In this document: in pieces, positions 1 to 6,576 of the stretch | Position numbering within the stretch: the first letter of the stretch is position 1 | How the letters are laid out: the number at the start of each line of letters is the position of its first letter | Notes under the pieces: generated by a model | Databases searched by the model: none | What the model was told of the DNA's origin: nothing | The model's input: the letters and a program-made list of their open reading frames with translations, nothing else | Origin: Bacteroidaceae bacterium | GTDB taxonomy: Bacteria; Bacteroidota; Bacteroidia; Bacteroidales; Bacteroidaceae | Direction of reading: 5' to 3' | Assembly (NCBI GenBank): GCA_016284115.1 | Contig: JAEEOD010000188.1 | Coordinates: 1-11,050 of the forward strand | Length of the DNA: 11,050 nt | Made by a program: the position numbers and the translations under genes

Positions 1-1139
1 TTGACTATGCCTTGGATCATGGCGTTAATTATTTCGACACAGCTCCTGTATATGTGCAGGGACAGTCAGAACGTGCCACAGGCATTGCCCTGAAGCGCCA
101 TCCCCGCAATGAGTATTTCATAGCCACCAAGTTGTCAAATCAGCGAATAGCTGGCAGAGGACTTTCTCCACAAGAGATGTATAAGCAATCGTTAGAGATG
201 TACCACAACTCGTTCAAGGAGTTGCAGACCGATTACATCGACTACTACCTGTTGCACTCCATTGGCGGTGGCGATGGCATACCTCAGCTGATGGAACGTT
301 TCTTTGACAATGGTGTTATCGATTTCTTAGTCAAGGAGCGTGAGGCAGGCAGGATTCGCAACCTGGGCTGGTCTTTCCACGGTGATGTGGCAGTGTTCGA
401 CTACATGCTGCAGTTGCATGACGAAGGCAAATACAAGTGGGATTTTGTGCAGATTCAGATGAACTACCTCGACTGGACCCACGCCAAGGAGACCAATCCA
501 CGCAACGTCAATGCCGAGTATCTGTACAACGAGCTGGCCAAGCGCAACATTCCAAGCGTTATTATGGAGCCGTTGCTGGGTGGACGCTTGTCTAATGTGC
601 CCAACCACATCGTAGCCCGTCTGAAGCAGCAGGAGCCCGAGAACAGCGTGGCATCCTGGGCCTTCCGTTTCTGTGGCACCTATCCTATGGTGATGAGTGT
701 GCTGAGCGGTATGACCTATATGGAGCACCTGCAGGACAACATCCGCAGTTTGGCACCAGTGGTACCGTTGTCAGAGGCCGACCTGGCCTATCTGGAAGAC
801 ACCGCCAGCCTGATGGTCACCTACCCCACCATCCCGTGCAACAGTTGTCAGTACTGCATGCCTTGTCCTTACGGATTGGATATTCCAGGCATTCTGGTAC
901 ATTACAACAAGTGCGTGAACGAAGGCAACATTCCTGAGAGCATGCAAGACCCCAACTACAAGAAGGCCCGTCAGGCATTCTTAGTGGGATATGACCGTGC
1001 AGTGCCCAAGCTCCGTCAGGCCAGTCATTGCACCAGTTGCAACCAGTGTTCACCCGAGTGTCCGCAACGCATCAACATCCCTGCTCAGATGCAAAAGATT
1101 GATGCTTATGTTGAGAAGCTAAAGCAAGGTACTTTATAA
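1..1139 (+). CDS. Aldo/keto reductase with C-terminal double [4Fe-4S] region (5' partial)
   Basis: NAD(P)H-type aldo/keto reductase fold fused to an iron-sulfur region (COG1453-like family); the substrate cannot be told from sequence. The frame is open to the left edge (codons from base 3 read D-Y-A-L-D-H-G-V-N-Y), so the true start and the first part of the TIM barrel lie outside. Numbering from the codon at 12, the catalytic tetrad is visible: D9 (NYFDTA), Y14 (APVY), K40 (ATKLS) and H82 (YLLHS). The C-terminus carries two cysteine clusters: C276, C279, C282 and C285 (followed by PYGLDIP), and C340, C343, C346 and C350 (followed by PQRINIP), as in ferredoxin-linked members. The gene ends at TAA 1137-1139, directly before a strong hairpin terminator shared with the convergent gene. 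An N-terminal Tat signal, found in some relatives, cannot be checked here. Family assignment is firm; physiological role is unknown. Confidence 0.94.
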   Translation, partial: DYALDHGVNYFDTAPVYVQGQSERATGIALKRHPRNEYFIATKLSNQRIAGRGLSPQEMYKQSLEMYHNSFKELQTDYIDYYLLHSIGGGDGIPQLMERFFDNGVIDFLVKEREAGRIRNLGWSFHGDVAVFDYMLQLHDEGKYKWDFVQIQMNYLDWTHAKETNPRNVNAEYLYNELAKRNIPSVIMEPLLGGRLSNVPNHIVARLKQQEPENSVASWAFRFCGTYPMVMSVLSGMTYMEHLQDNIRSLAPVVPLSEADLAYLEDTASLMVTYPTIPCNSCQYCMPCPYGLDIPGILVHYNKCVNEGNIPESMQDPNYKKARQAFLVGYDRAVPKLRQASHCTSCNQCSPECPQRINIPAQMQKIDAYVEKLKQGTL

Positions 1140-1167
1140 TTTATCCCCCGCAACAGCGGGGGATAAA
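1140..1167. terminator. Bidirectional intrinsic terminator between convergent genes
   Basis: A perfect 12-bp inverted repeat (TTTATCCCCCGC, loop AACA, GCGGGGGATAAA) starts one base after the reductase stop codon and lies 20 bases past the stop of the minus-strand gene. The stem has a seven-pair G/C core flanked by A/T pairs, so the transcript has a U-containing 3' side in either direction. It fills most of the 48-base gap between two genes that point at each other, which is the expected place for a shared terminator. Confidence 0.85.
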
Positions 1168-1187
1168 TATTTAATTCAGCACCATCC

Positions 1188-2117
1188 TTATTGTCTGTTA
1201 GCTCGCTTGATATCCGCCAATGTAACGTGTGGATTACGGAAACGGGCATTAGGATTGGGTTCAGGTCTCAGCATGAAATTGTCAGAAGGCTTGAAGGTTA
1301 TGGCCTTCTGCGGACAATTGTGAACGCACGACATACAATAGTCGCATTCACCATTCGTCTCCAAACCACGATTACCGAATCTATAATTGCCATGCGGACA
1401 AACCTCTACGCATGTGCCACAACCCACACACTTGTCTGCGTCGATGTTGAACCTATTCTCTGCCTGCATGTGGAAACCTTCCTCGTCATTCATCTGGCAG
1501 GCAGCCATCAGTCCGTTGTGGAACTCACGTTCCTGGTCAGTTGTTTCTTCAATGTAGTTCTTGCGAATGTTGATATCAGCCTTGATGGCCTCTAATTGCT
1601 CTGGGATGTGCTTATCTATTGCACGTTCTTTATCGATATCAAAGAAATGCAGACCTACATCAACCATCAAAATGGTCTTGATGTAATTGAAGGTAGTTCC
1701 TCCTCTGGCTGCAAACTTTGCTGCGTTCTCCACCGTAGTAGCCTTGATGGCACCAAAGGTAGGCACAGCAAAGAAATAGTCGGCTTTCAGCTTAGCCTTC
1801 GCCATGAATTGTTTCACCATACGAGGTGGCATGTGGCTATAAGTAGGGAATACCATTCCTATTTCCTCTGCTTCAAATTCAAATAGTCCCCTTTTCATCA
1901 ATTGTGGGATGCTGAGTAGCTGACCGTCTTCGCCAGCCAGCTGACGTGCCACATACAGACTGTTCCCTGTGCCAGTGAAGTAAAAAATCAGTCTCTTTGC
2001 CTTCTTGTTGGCATCACACGAAGTCACCATGCCACCTGCTGAAAGCAGCAACGTGCCAGTCACCATTGCACCAATGTTCCTTAGTGCTTCTCTTCTTGAA
2101 ATTGAATTTTTATTCAT
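1188..2117 (-). CDS. Tat-type exported flavodoxin-ferredoxin fusion (EFR1-like), probable lipoprotein
   Basis: A 309-residue electron-transfer protein of the EFR1-like kind: a flavodoxin-like domain followed by a two-cluster ferredoxin domain. The N-terminus has a twin-arginine motif (S7-R8-R9-E-A-L), a hydrophobic stretch at about 15-30 and a lipobox-like V31-T32-S33-C34, so Tat export with lipid anchoring is plausible. The flavodoxin-like part follows at about 42-190, with the FMN phosphate loop T48-G-T-G-N-S53. Two clusters end the protein: C230, C233, C236, C240 and C258, C261, C264, C268, each CxxCxxCxxxC, the ferredoxin pattern for two [4Fe-4S] centres. The ATG (2115-2117) is chosen because it puts the RR motif next to the N-terminus. 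It is divergent from the AraC regulator and convergent with an Fe-S aldo/keto reductase. The partner and reaction are unknown. The family call is good; export is predicted from the signal only. Confidence 0.85.
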   Translation of the reverse strand: MNKNSISRREALRNIGAMVTGTLLLSAGGMVTSCDANKKAKRLIFYFTGTGNSLYVARQLAGEDGQLLSIPQLMKRGLFEFEAEEIGMVFPTYSHMPPRMVKQFMAKAKLKADYFFAVPTFGAIKATTVENAAKFAARGGTTFNYIKTILMVDVGLHFFDIDKERAIDKHIPEQLEAIKADINIRKNYIEETTDQEREFHNGLMAACQMNDEEGFHMQAENRFNIDADKCVGCGTCVEVCPHGNYRFGNRGLETNGECDYCMSCVHNCPQKAITFKPSDNFMLRPEPNPNARFRNPHVTLADIKRANRQ

Positions 2118-2149
2118 AACAACGCAGCTATAATAAATATTTTATACTG

Positions 2150-2157
2150 CAAAGATA
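2150..2157 (-). promoter_or_regulatory. Candidate Bacteroidota -7 promoter element for the flavodoxin-ferredoxin gene
   Basis: Read on the minus strand, the bases give TATCTTTG, an exact match to the Bacteroidota sigma-ABfr -7 consensus TAnnTTTG. It lies 32 bases upstream of the ATG, giving a short leader. I see no good TTTG -33 box at the usual 19-21-base spacing, so the promoter may be weak or activator-dependent. Confidence 0.5.
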
Positions 2158-2166
2158 CTTCGAAGT
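2157..2166. promoter_or_regulatory. 10-bp palindrome ACTTCGAAGT, candidate operator
   Basis: ACTTCGAAGT is its own reverse complement. It touches the minus-strand -7 box (2150-2157) and lies 13 bases before the plus-strand -7 box (2180-2187), so a protein bound there would sit in both promoters. An AraC-family gene is encoded immediately to the right, but AraC proteins usually bind direct repeats, so another dimeric regulator is equally possible. The assignment is positional only. Confidence 0.35.
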
Positions 2167-2179
2167 TATAAAAAAATAT

Positions 2180-2187
2180 TACCTTTG
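2180..2187 (+). promoter_or_regulatory. Candidate -7 promoter element for the AraC-family gene
   Basis: TACCTTTG matches the Bacteroidota -7 consensus TAnnTTTG exactly and lies 106 bases upstream of the regulator's ATG, implying a long leader of about 100 nt. No clear -33 TTTG is present. A second, poorer match (AATATTTG at 2234-2241) lies closer to the gene and cannot be ruled out as the real element. Confidence 0.4.
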
Positions 2188-2212
2188 TTACGGATAAAGA
2201 TACCTCAATTAC

Positions 2213-2271
2213 CTATTAGTCCTTTTTTGTAGTAATATTTGTATTCTTTAACTGAAACAGCAACTATTAGT
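2213..2271. repeat. Pair of 8-bp direct repeats CTATTAGT, candidate AraC-type binding sites
   Basis: CTATTAGT occurs at 2213-2220 and again at 2264-2271, 51 bases apart, close to five helical turns and so on about the same DNA face. The match extends as A-n-CTATTAGT. The second copy lies inside an inverted repeat AACTA-T-TAGTT (2262-2272), 21 bases before the regulator's start codon. Both are in the leader or promoter region of the AraC-family gene, where autoregulation is common. Eight A/T-rich bases can recur by chance in such DNA, so confidence is low. Confidence 0.3.
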
Positions 2272-2293
2272 TAAATTTTATTACAATATAAGC

Positions 2294-3181
2294 ATGTCTT
2301 ATTTAAGCACCATAGCTGAGTATAACGAGAAGTTCGGTTTTGAAGGGGTAAACCCTTTAATCAATGTAGTGGACTTCAATGAGACTGTTCATTGTAAAAA
2401 CGAGACACTTAGTTTTGGCTTCTATATCATCAAACTGAAGAACAAGTATTGTGGTGACATCGCCTATGGGCATACTCGCTACGACTACACAGACGGTTCC
2501 ATTTTCTGCATAGCCCCCGGGCAAGAGATTACCATCGACTTGAAGGAAGACGAAAAGCCATCATCTGTTTGTTTGCTATTTCATCCCAACCTGATACACG
2601 GCACAGAACTGGGTATGCACATACTCGACAGATTTCCATTCTTTTCATATAACAGTAACGAGGCACTTTATATTTCTGAAGAAGAGAAGCAATTCTTTAT
2701 GGAATCAATGAACCGCATCAGACAAGAAATCAAACAAGAAGCAACCCCATACAACAAGAATCTACTTCGACTTAACATCGAGTTGTTGTTGGAATACCTC
2801 CTGCGTCTCTACGACCGCCAGTTTGAGTCACGCAGTCCGTTGAATAAAGAAGCAACTATCAAGTTCCAGCACCAACTAAACGAATACTATATCCACCAAC
2901 AGGAAAAGGAAATTGTTCTGCCTACCGTCGAATACTTTGCCAATCTTTCCGGCTACTCTACCAAGTATTTCAGCGAACTTGTCAAGAAAGACACCGGTAA
3001 GAGTGCTCAAGATTTCATCACCTCTTACATACTGGATGTGGCTATTAACAAGTTGCAGCAACAGGACTCAAGCATCAAAGAGATAGCCTATGAACTGGGA
3101 TTTCAATATCCTCAGCACTTCACTCGTTTTTTCAGCAAGCAGATGGGGTGTTCGCCAAAAGAATACAAGAACAAGCTTTAA
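2294..3181 (+). CDS. AraC-family transcriptional regulator
   Basis: A cytoplasmic DNA-binding regulator of 295 residues, a usual length for AraC/XylS proteins with an N-terminal sensing domain. Residues about 20-110 look like the cupin-like effector domain (including H97-P-N-L). Residues about 195-295 form the AraC DNA-binding domain: a first helix-turn-helix around 209-231 (VEYFANLSGYSTKYFSELVK) and the second at 260-283, with the family signature I-K-E-I-A-Y-E-L-G-F, then Y-P-Q-H-F-T-R-F-F and G-C-S-P-K-E-Y. The ATG at 2294 follows an A/T-rich leader. The gene is transcribed away from the flavodoxin-ferredoxin gene and lies 96 bases before the glycerol/mannosidase operon, so it could control either side. 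The effector is unknown; divergent placement favours the flavodoxin-ferredoxin gene as target. Confidence 0.93.
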   Translation: MSYLSTIAEYNEKFGFEGVNPLINVVDFNETVHCKNETLSFGFYIIKLKNKYCGDIAYGHTRYDYTDGSIFCIAPGQEITIDLKEDEKPSSVCLLFHPNLIHGTELGMHILDRFPFFSYNSNEALYISEEEKQFFMESMNRIRQEIKQEATPYNKNLLRLNIELLLEYLLRLYDRQFESRSPLNKEATIKFQHQLNEYYIHQQEKEIVLPTVEYFANLSGYSTKYFSELVKKDTGKSAQDFITSYILDVAINKLQQQDSSIKEIAYELGFQYPQHFTRFFSKQMGCSPKEYKNKL

Positions 3182-3237
3182 CCTCATTATTCCACTCAAA
3201 AGCTTCTCCTTTTCTTTTATATTTTATAAAAAAGCCT

Positions 3238-3245
3238 TATCTTCG
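3238..3245 (+). promoter_or_regulatory. Candidate -7 promoter element for the threonine aldolase-led operon
   Basis: TATCTTCG differs at one position from the Bacteroidota -7 consensus TAnnTTTG and lies 32 bases before the aldolase ATG, the same distance as the -7 box of the flavodoxin-ferredoxin gene. An all-T stretch stands where the -33 TTTG would be (TTTT at 3215-3218). No other candidate stands out between 3182 and 3277, and no convincing terminator follows the AraC gene, so read-through from it is possible. Confidence 0.4.
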
Positions 3246-3277
3246 CAAGGTATTAATAAATCAAACCTACAAGAAGA

Positions 3278-4309
3278 ATGTATAGTTTTACATGCGACTA
3301 TTCAGAGGGGGCACACCCTAATATCCTGAAGAAACTACAGGAAAGAAACCTGATGCAGCATCCTGGCTATGGAGAGGATGAGGTGACGAAAGAAGCCATA
3401 GAGCTGATTCGCCAACGCATAGGTAACCCAAAAGCAACTATTTATTTCGTGATAGGTGGGACACAGGCCAATATGGCGGTGATCTCTGCCTTGTTACGCA
3501 CACCGGAAGCCGTGCTTTGTGTAGATGGCGGACATATATGGGCACACGAAACGGGTGCCATCGAGGCAACGGGACATCGTGTCATCACCGTCCCTGGTGT
3601 TCAGGGCAAACTCACCCCTGCAGGCATTCAGAAAGCTCTTGACGACTATTTCATGCGTCCGCACATGGTGAAACCGGCTATGGTATATGTGTCTGACGCT
3701 ACAGAAGTAGGTACTATCTATAAAAAAGCGGAATTACAAGCCATCAGCGAGTTTTGTCGTGCACACAAGTTGTTGCTCTATCTTGACGGGGCTCGACTGG
3801 GCAGTGCACTGACGTCTGACGAGAACGACCTCACCCTGCACGACCTGACGGAACTGACGGATGTATTCTATATTGGCGGTACCAAGAACGGGGCGTTGTT
3901 TGGCGAGGCCATAGTGTTCAACAATCCTGAGCTGTATCCCGACTTCGTCTATGTGCGCAAGGAACGGGGTGCCTTGTTAGCTAAGGGATGGTTGCTGGGT
4001 GTGCAGTTTGGGGAGTTATTCAAAGATGACCTCTATTTCAAGATTGCCCGTCACGCAAACATACTAGCTAAGAAGTTATCAGCAGCCTTGAAGGAAGCGG
4101 GCTTTGAGTTCTTGGCAGACTCACCCACCAACCAAGTGTTCCCCATCGTCACACGTGACGAGATGGCTTCTTTGGCAAAGAAGTATATCTTTGAAGAGTG
4201 GCAACCGATAGACGACAATCACTCAGCCATCCGCTTCGTCACTTCATGGGCTACAGATGAAGCACATGTGGATGAGTTAATCAAAGACTGTGAAGCATTG
4301 AGAAAATAA
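3278..4309 (+). CDS. ltaE: Low-specificity L-threonine aldolase (PLP-dependent, beta-eliminating lyase family)
   Basis: A PLP enzyme of 343 residues, normal for this family, which splits L-threonine or allo-threonine into glycine and acetaldehyde in the cytoplasm. Family marks: D7-Y-S-E-G-A-H-P near the N-terminus (the DxxSxxxHP substrate and PLP region), Y31-G-E-D, the phosphate-binding G60-G-T-Q-A-N, H86-I-W-A-H-E-T-G with the stacking histidine, L169-D-G-A-R with the aspartate (D170) that contacts the pyridine nitrogen, and the Schiff-base lysine K203 in G-G-T-K-N-G. The ATG at 3278 follows AAGAAGA, the nearest thing to a purine-rich ribosome site here. It is the first gene of the run and ends 18 bases before glpK. 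Its link with glycerol or mannose use is not obvious; the product might also act on related beta-hydroxy amino acids. Confidence 0.92.
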   Translation: MYSFTCDYSEGAHPNILKKLQERNLMQHPGYGEDEVTKEAIELIRQRIGNPKATIYFVIGGTQANMAVISALLRTPEAVLCVDGGHIWAHETGAIEATGHRVITVPGVQGKLTPAGIQKALDDYFMRPHMVKPAMVYVSDATEVGTIYKKAELQAISEFCRAHKLLLYLDGARLGSALTSDENDLTLHDLTELTDVFYIGGTKNGALFGEAIVFNNPELYPDFVYVRKERGALLAKGWLLGVQFGELFKDDLYFKIARHANILAKKLSAALKEAGFEFLADSPTNQVFPIVTRDEMASLAKKYIFEEWQPIDDNHSAIRFVTSWATDEAHVDELIKDCEALRK

Positions 4310-4327
4310 GAATAAAATCATAATACT

Positions 4328-5824
4328 ATGGGAAAATACATTTTAGCAGTGGACCAAGGCACCAGCAGTTCGCGTGCTATCATCTTCAACAAGAAAGGTG
4401 AAAGCTGTGCCGTGGCACAAAAGGAGTTTACGCAGTACTTCCCAAAATCAGGATGGGTAGAGCACAACCCACACGAGATTTGGTCATCTGAAGCATCTGT
4501 CATCAGTGAGGCGATGGCGAAGATGGGCATCAACGGAGAAGATATTGCCGCTATAGGTATTACTAATCAACGTGAGACCACCATTGTGTGGGATGTGGAA
4601 ACCGAAGAGCCTATCTATAACGCTATTGTGTGGCAAGACCGCAGAACAGCTGAGTATTGCGATGAACTGAAGGCACAGGGGGTAACAGACATGATTCACG
4701 AAAAGACAGGTCTGATTATCGATGCCTATTTCAGTGCTACGAAAATAAAGTGGATACTCGATAACGTGAGTGGCGCGAGGGTTCGTGCACAACAGGGCAA
4801 GCTGCGTTTCGGTACCGTTGACTCATGGCTGGTGTGGCGCTTGACTAAAGGCGCACTGCACATCACCGATGTAACCAACGCTTCTCGTACGATGCTGTTC
4901 AATATCCATACCCTGCAATGGGATGAAGACCTGTTGAAGTTGTTTGACATTCCATTGTCGATGATGCCAAAGGTGAAGTCATGCAGCGAGGTATATGGCT
5001 ATACACAATCACCAATCTTCAACCAACCAGTAGCTATCGGTGGCATAGCTGGTGATCAGCAAGCAGCCCTCTTCGGACAACTCTGTACAGAGCCTGGCAG
5101 TGTAAAGAACACCTATGGCACAGGCTGTTTCTTATTGATGAACAGCGGTGAGAAACCCATCATGTCAAAAAACAACCTGCTGACCACCATCGCACTAAAA
5201 ATCAACAACAAGGTAACCTATGCCTTAGAAGGCAGTATCTTTGTGGGTGGTTCTGTGGTTCAGTGGCTACGCGATGGTTTGGGGATTATCAAGTCGTCGG
5301 GCGAGATTGAGGCTTTGGCAGCTACCGTACCAGACACAGGCGGTGTGTATTTCGTGCCGGCACTAACAGGTATGGGTGCTCCTTACTGGGACCAGTACGC
5401 ACGAGGTAGCATCACAGGTATTAGTCGTGGTACCACCGCTGCCCACATAGCACGTGCTGCATTGGAGGGCATTGCTTTCCAGACGCTCGACATCGTGCAG
5501 GCCATGCAGCGTGATGCAGAGCTTCCATTGGCCGAACTGAAGGTGGATGGTGGCGCTTCACGCAACAACCTGATGATGCAGTTCCAGGCCGATATTCTGA
5601 ACACCAAAGTGATTCGTCCACGTAATCCTGAAACCACAGCCTTGGGTGCTACCTACTTGGCGGGTTTGGCAGTGGGTTTCTGGAAAAGTATTGAAGAAAT
5701 TCGAGACCAATGGCAGATTGACTCGATGTTCATGCCTACCGACGACCGTCAGTTTGTAGAAGCACAAGTTAAGGGATGGCGTGAGGCTATACAACGCACC
5801 TTAACTCCCCAATCATCATTGTAA
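4328..5824 (+). CDS. glpK: Glycerol kinase
   Basis: Phosphorylates glycerol with ATP to sn-glycerol 3-phosphate in the cytoplasm; FGGY family, ATPase-like two-domain fold. The length of 498 residues is typical. Visible motifs: the N-terminal phosphate loop D9-Q-G-T-S-S-S-R, the glycerol-binding N80-Q-R-E-T (R82 and E83 match R83 and E84 of the E. coli enzyme), Y134 in A-Y-F-S-A-T-K, the catalytic aspartate D243 in A-G-D-Q-Q-A-A-L, and T262-Y-G-T-G. The C-terminal FGGY segment has D-G-G-A-S-R-N-N followed by N-P-E-T-T-A-L-G. The region S-E-V-Y-G-Y-T, where HPr-regulated Firmicutes enzymes carry a phosphorylated histidine, shows none nearby, so that control is probably absent. It is followed after 20 bases by glpF, so uptake and trapping of glycerol are coupled. 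Confidence 0.98.
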   Translation: MGKYILAVDQGTSSSRAIIFNKKGESCAVAQKEFTQYFPKSGWVEHNPHEIWSSEASVISEAMAKMGINGEDIAAIGITNQRETTIVWDVETEEPIYNAIVWQDRRTAEYCDELKAQGVTDMIHEKTGLIIDAYFSATKIKWILDNVSGARVRAQQGKLRFGTVDSWLVWRLTKGALHITDVTNASRTMLFNIHTLQWDEDLLKLFDIPLSMMPKVKSCSEVYGYTQSPIFNQPVAIGGIAGDQQAALFGQLCTEPGSVKNTYGTGCFLLMNSGEKPIMSKNNLLTTIALKINNKVTYALEGSIFVGGSVVQWLRDGLGIIKSSGEIEALAATVPDTGGVYFVPALTGMGAPYWDQYARGSITGISRGTTAAHIARAALEGIAFQTLDIVQAMQRDAELPLAELKVDGGASRNNLMMQFQADILNTKVIRPRNPETTALGATYLAGLAVGFWKSIEEIRDQWQIDSMFMPTDDRQFVEAQVKGWREAIQRTLTPQSSL

Positions 5825-5844
5825 GACCTAAAATTATAAACACT

Positions 5845-6564
5845 ATGATAGAGAAAATGATTTTTGAGTTCATCGGAACGATGATACTGATTTTGATGGG
5901 CGATGGCGTATGTGCCAACGTAAGTTTGGAGAAATCTAAGGCCAAAGGAGCTGGATGGGTAGTAGTTACCTTCGCTTGGGGTCTGGCAGTAATGTGTGGC
6001 GTGTTCGTAGCTGGCCCGTATACAGGAGCTCACCTCAACCCCGCAGTTTCCATAGGTTTGGCATTGGCTGGTACCTTCGAATGGAACCTTGTGGTGCCTT
6101 ATATCATTGCCCAGATGCTGGGAGGTTTTGTAGGTGCCGTATTGGTATATATCTATTTCAAGGACCACTACGATGCTACCTCAGATGCTGATGCGAAATT
6201 AGGTACTTTCTGCACCATCCCTGCCATCCGCAACAAGGGACGTAATCTGGTAAGCGAAATCATTGGCACCTTCGTGTTGGTTTATGTCATCTTAGCCATC
6301 GGCAATGTGGGCAACACCCCAGAGTTGGGCATGGGTAGCCTCGGCGCTTTCCCTGTTACCTTCCTGATTGTTGCCATCGGCATGTCATTGGGTGGAACCA
6401 CAGGTTATGCCATCAATCCTGCCCGCGACCTGGCTCCTCGTTTCGCTCACTTCATACTGCCTATCAAGGGTAAGCGTGACAGCGACTGGAGCTATTCTTG
6501 GGTACCTGTAGTAGGACCTATCATTGGTGGCGCCATTGCAGCAGCTTTGTATTTGTTAGTATAA
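5845..6564 (+). CDS. glpF: Glycerol uptake facilitator (MIP/aquaglyceroporin family)
   Basis: An inner-membrane channel of 239 residues for facilitated glycerol entry, feeding the kinase encoded just upstream. It has the MIP duplicated layout: N65-P-A in G-A-H-L-N-P-A-V-S and the second half-helix N191-P-A-R-D, where the aspartate after NPAR marks glycerol facilitators rather than water channels. Predicted selectivity-filter residues by alignment with E. coli GlpF are W45, Y188 (Phe200 in E. coli) and R194. Six membrane segments can be traced around 5-25, 37-57, 81-104, 134-155, 168-186 and 219-239. It is about 40 residues shorter than E. coli GlpF, mostly from a short C-terminus and short loops. 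Assignment rests on the motifs and on the adjacent glpK. Confidence 0.96.
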   Translation: MIEKMIFEFIGTMILILMGDGVCANVSLEKSKAKGAGWVVVTFAWGLAVMCGVFVAGPYTGAHLNPAVSIGLALAGTFEWNLVVPYIIAQMLGGFVGAVLVYIYFKDHYDATSDADAKLGTFCTIPAIRNKGRNLVSEIIGTFVLVYVILAIGNVGNTPELGMGSLGAFPVTFLIVAIGMSLGGTTGYAINPARDLAPRFAHFILPIKGKRDSDWSYSWVPVVGPIIGGAIAAALYLLV

Positions 6565-6576
6565 TATTATAACTCT

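Noticed and set aside
1191..1595. Open frame on the plus strand inside the minus-strand flavodoxin-ferredoxin gene
   Set aside because: It is antisense to a gene with clear domains; its translation shows no recognisable motif.
2234..2241. AATATTTG as the main -7 box of the AraC gene
   Set aside because: One mismatch to TAnnTTTG and no -33 box; the exact match TACCTTTG at 2180-2187 is preferred, though this one remains possible.
3215..3231. A/T-only inverted repeat (TTTTATA, TTT, TATAAAA) after the AraC gene as a terminator
   Set aside because: No G/C pairs in the stem, so the hairpin would be too weak; it also lies where the promoter spacer of the next operon is expected.
3090..3329. Plus-strand open frame overlapping the end of the AraC gene and the start of the aldolase gene
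   Set aside because: It covers parts of two well-supported genes in another frame and has no family features.
5749..6168. Minus-strand open frame across the glpK-glpF junction
   Set aside because: Antisense shadow of two conserved genes; the sequence is Cys/His/Ser-rich in the way antisense frames are and matches no family I know.
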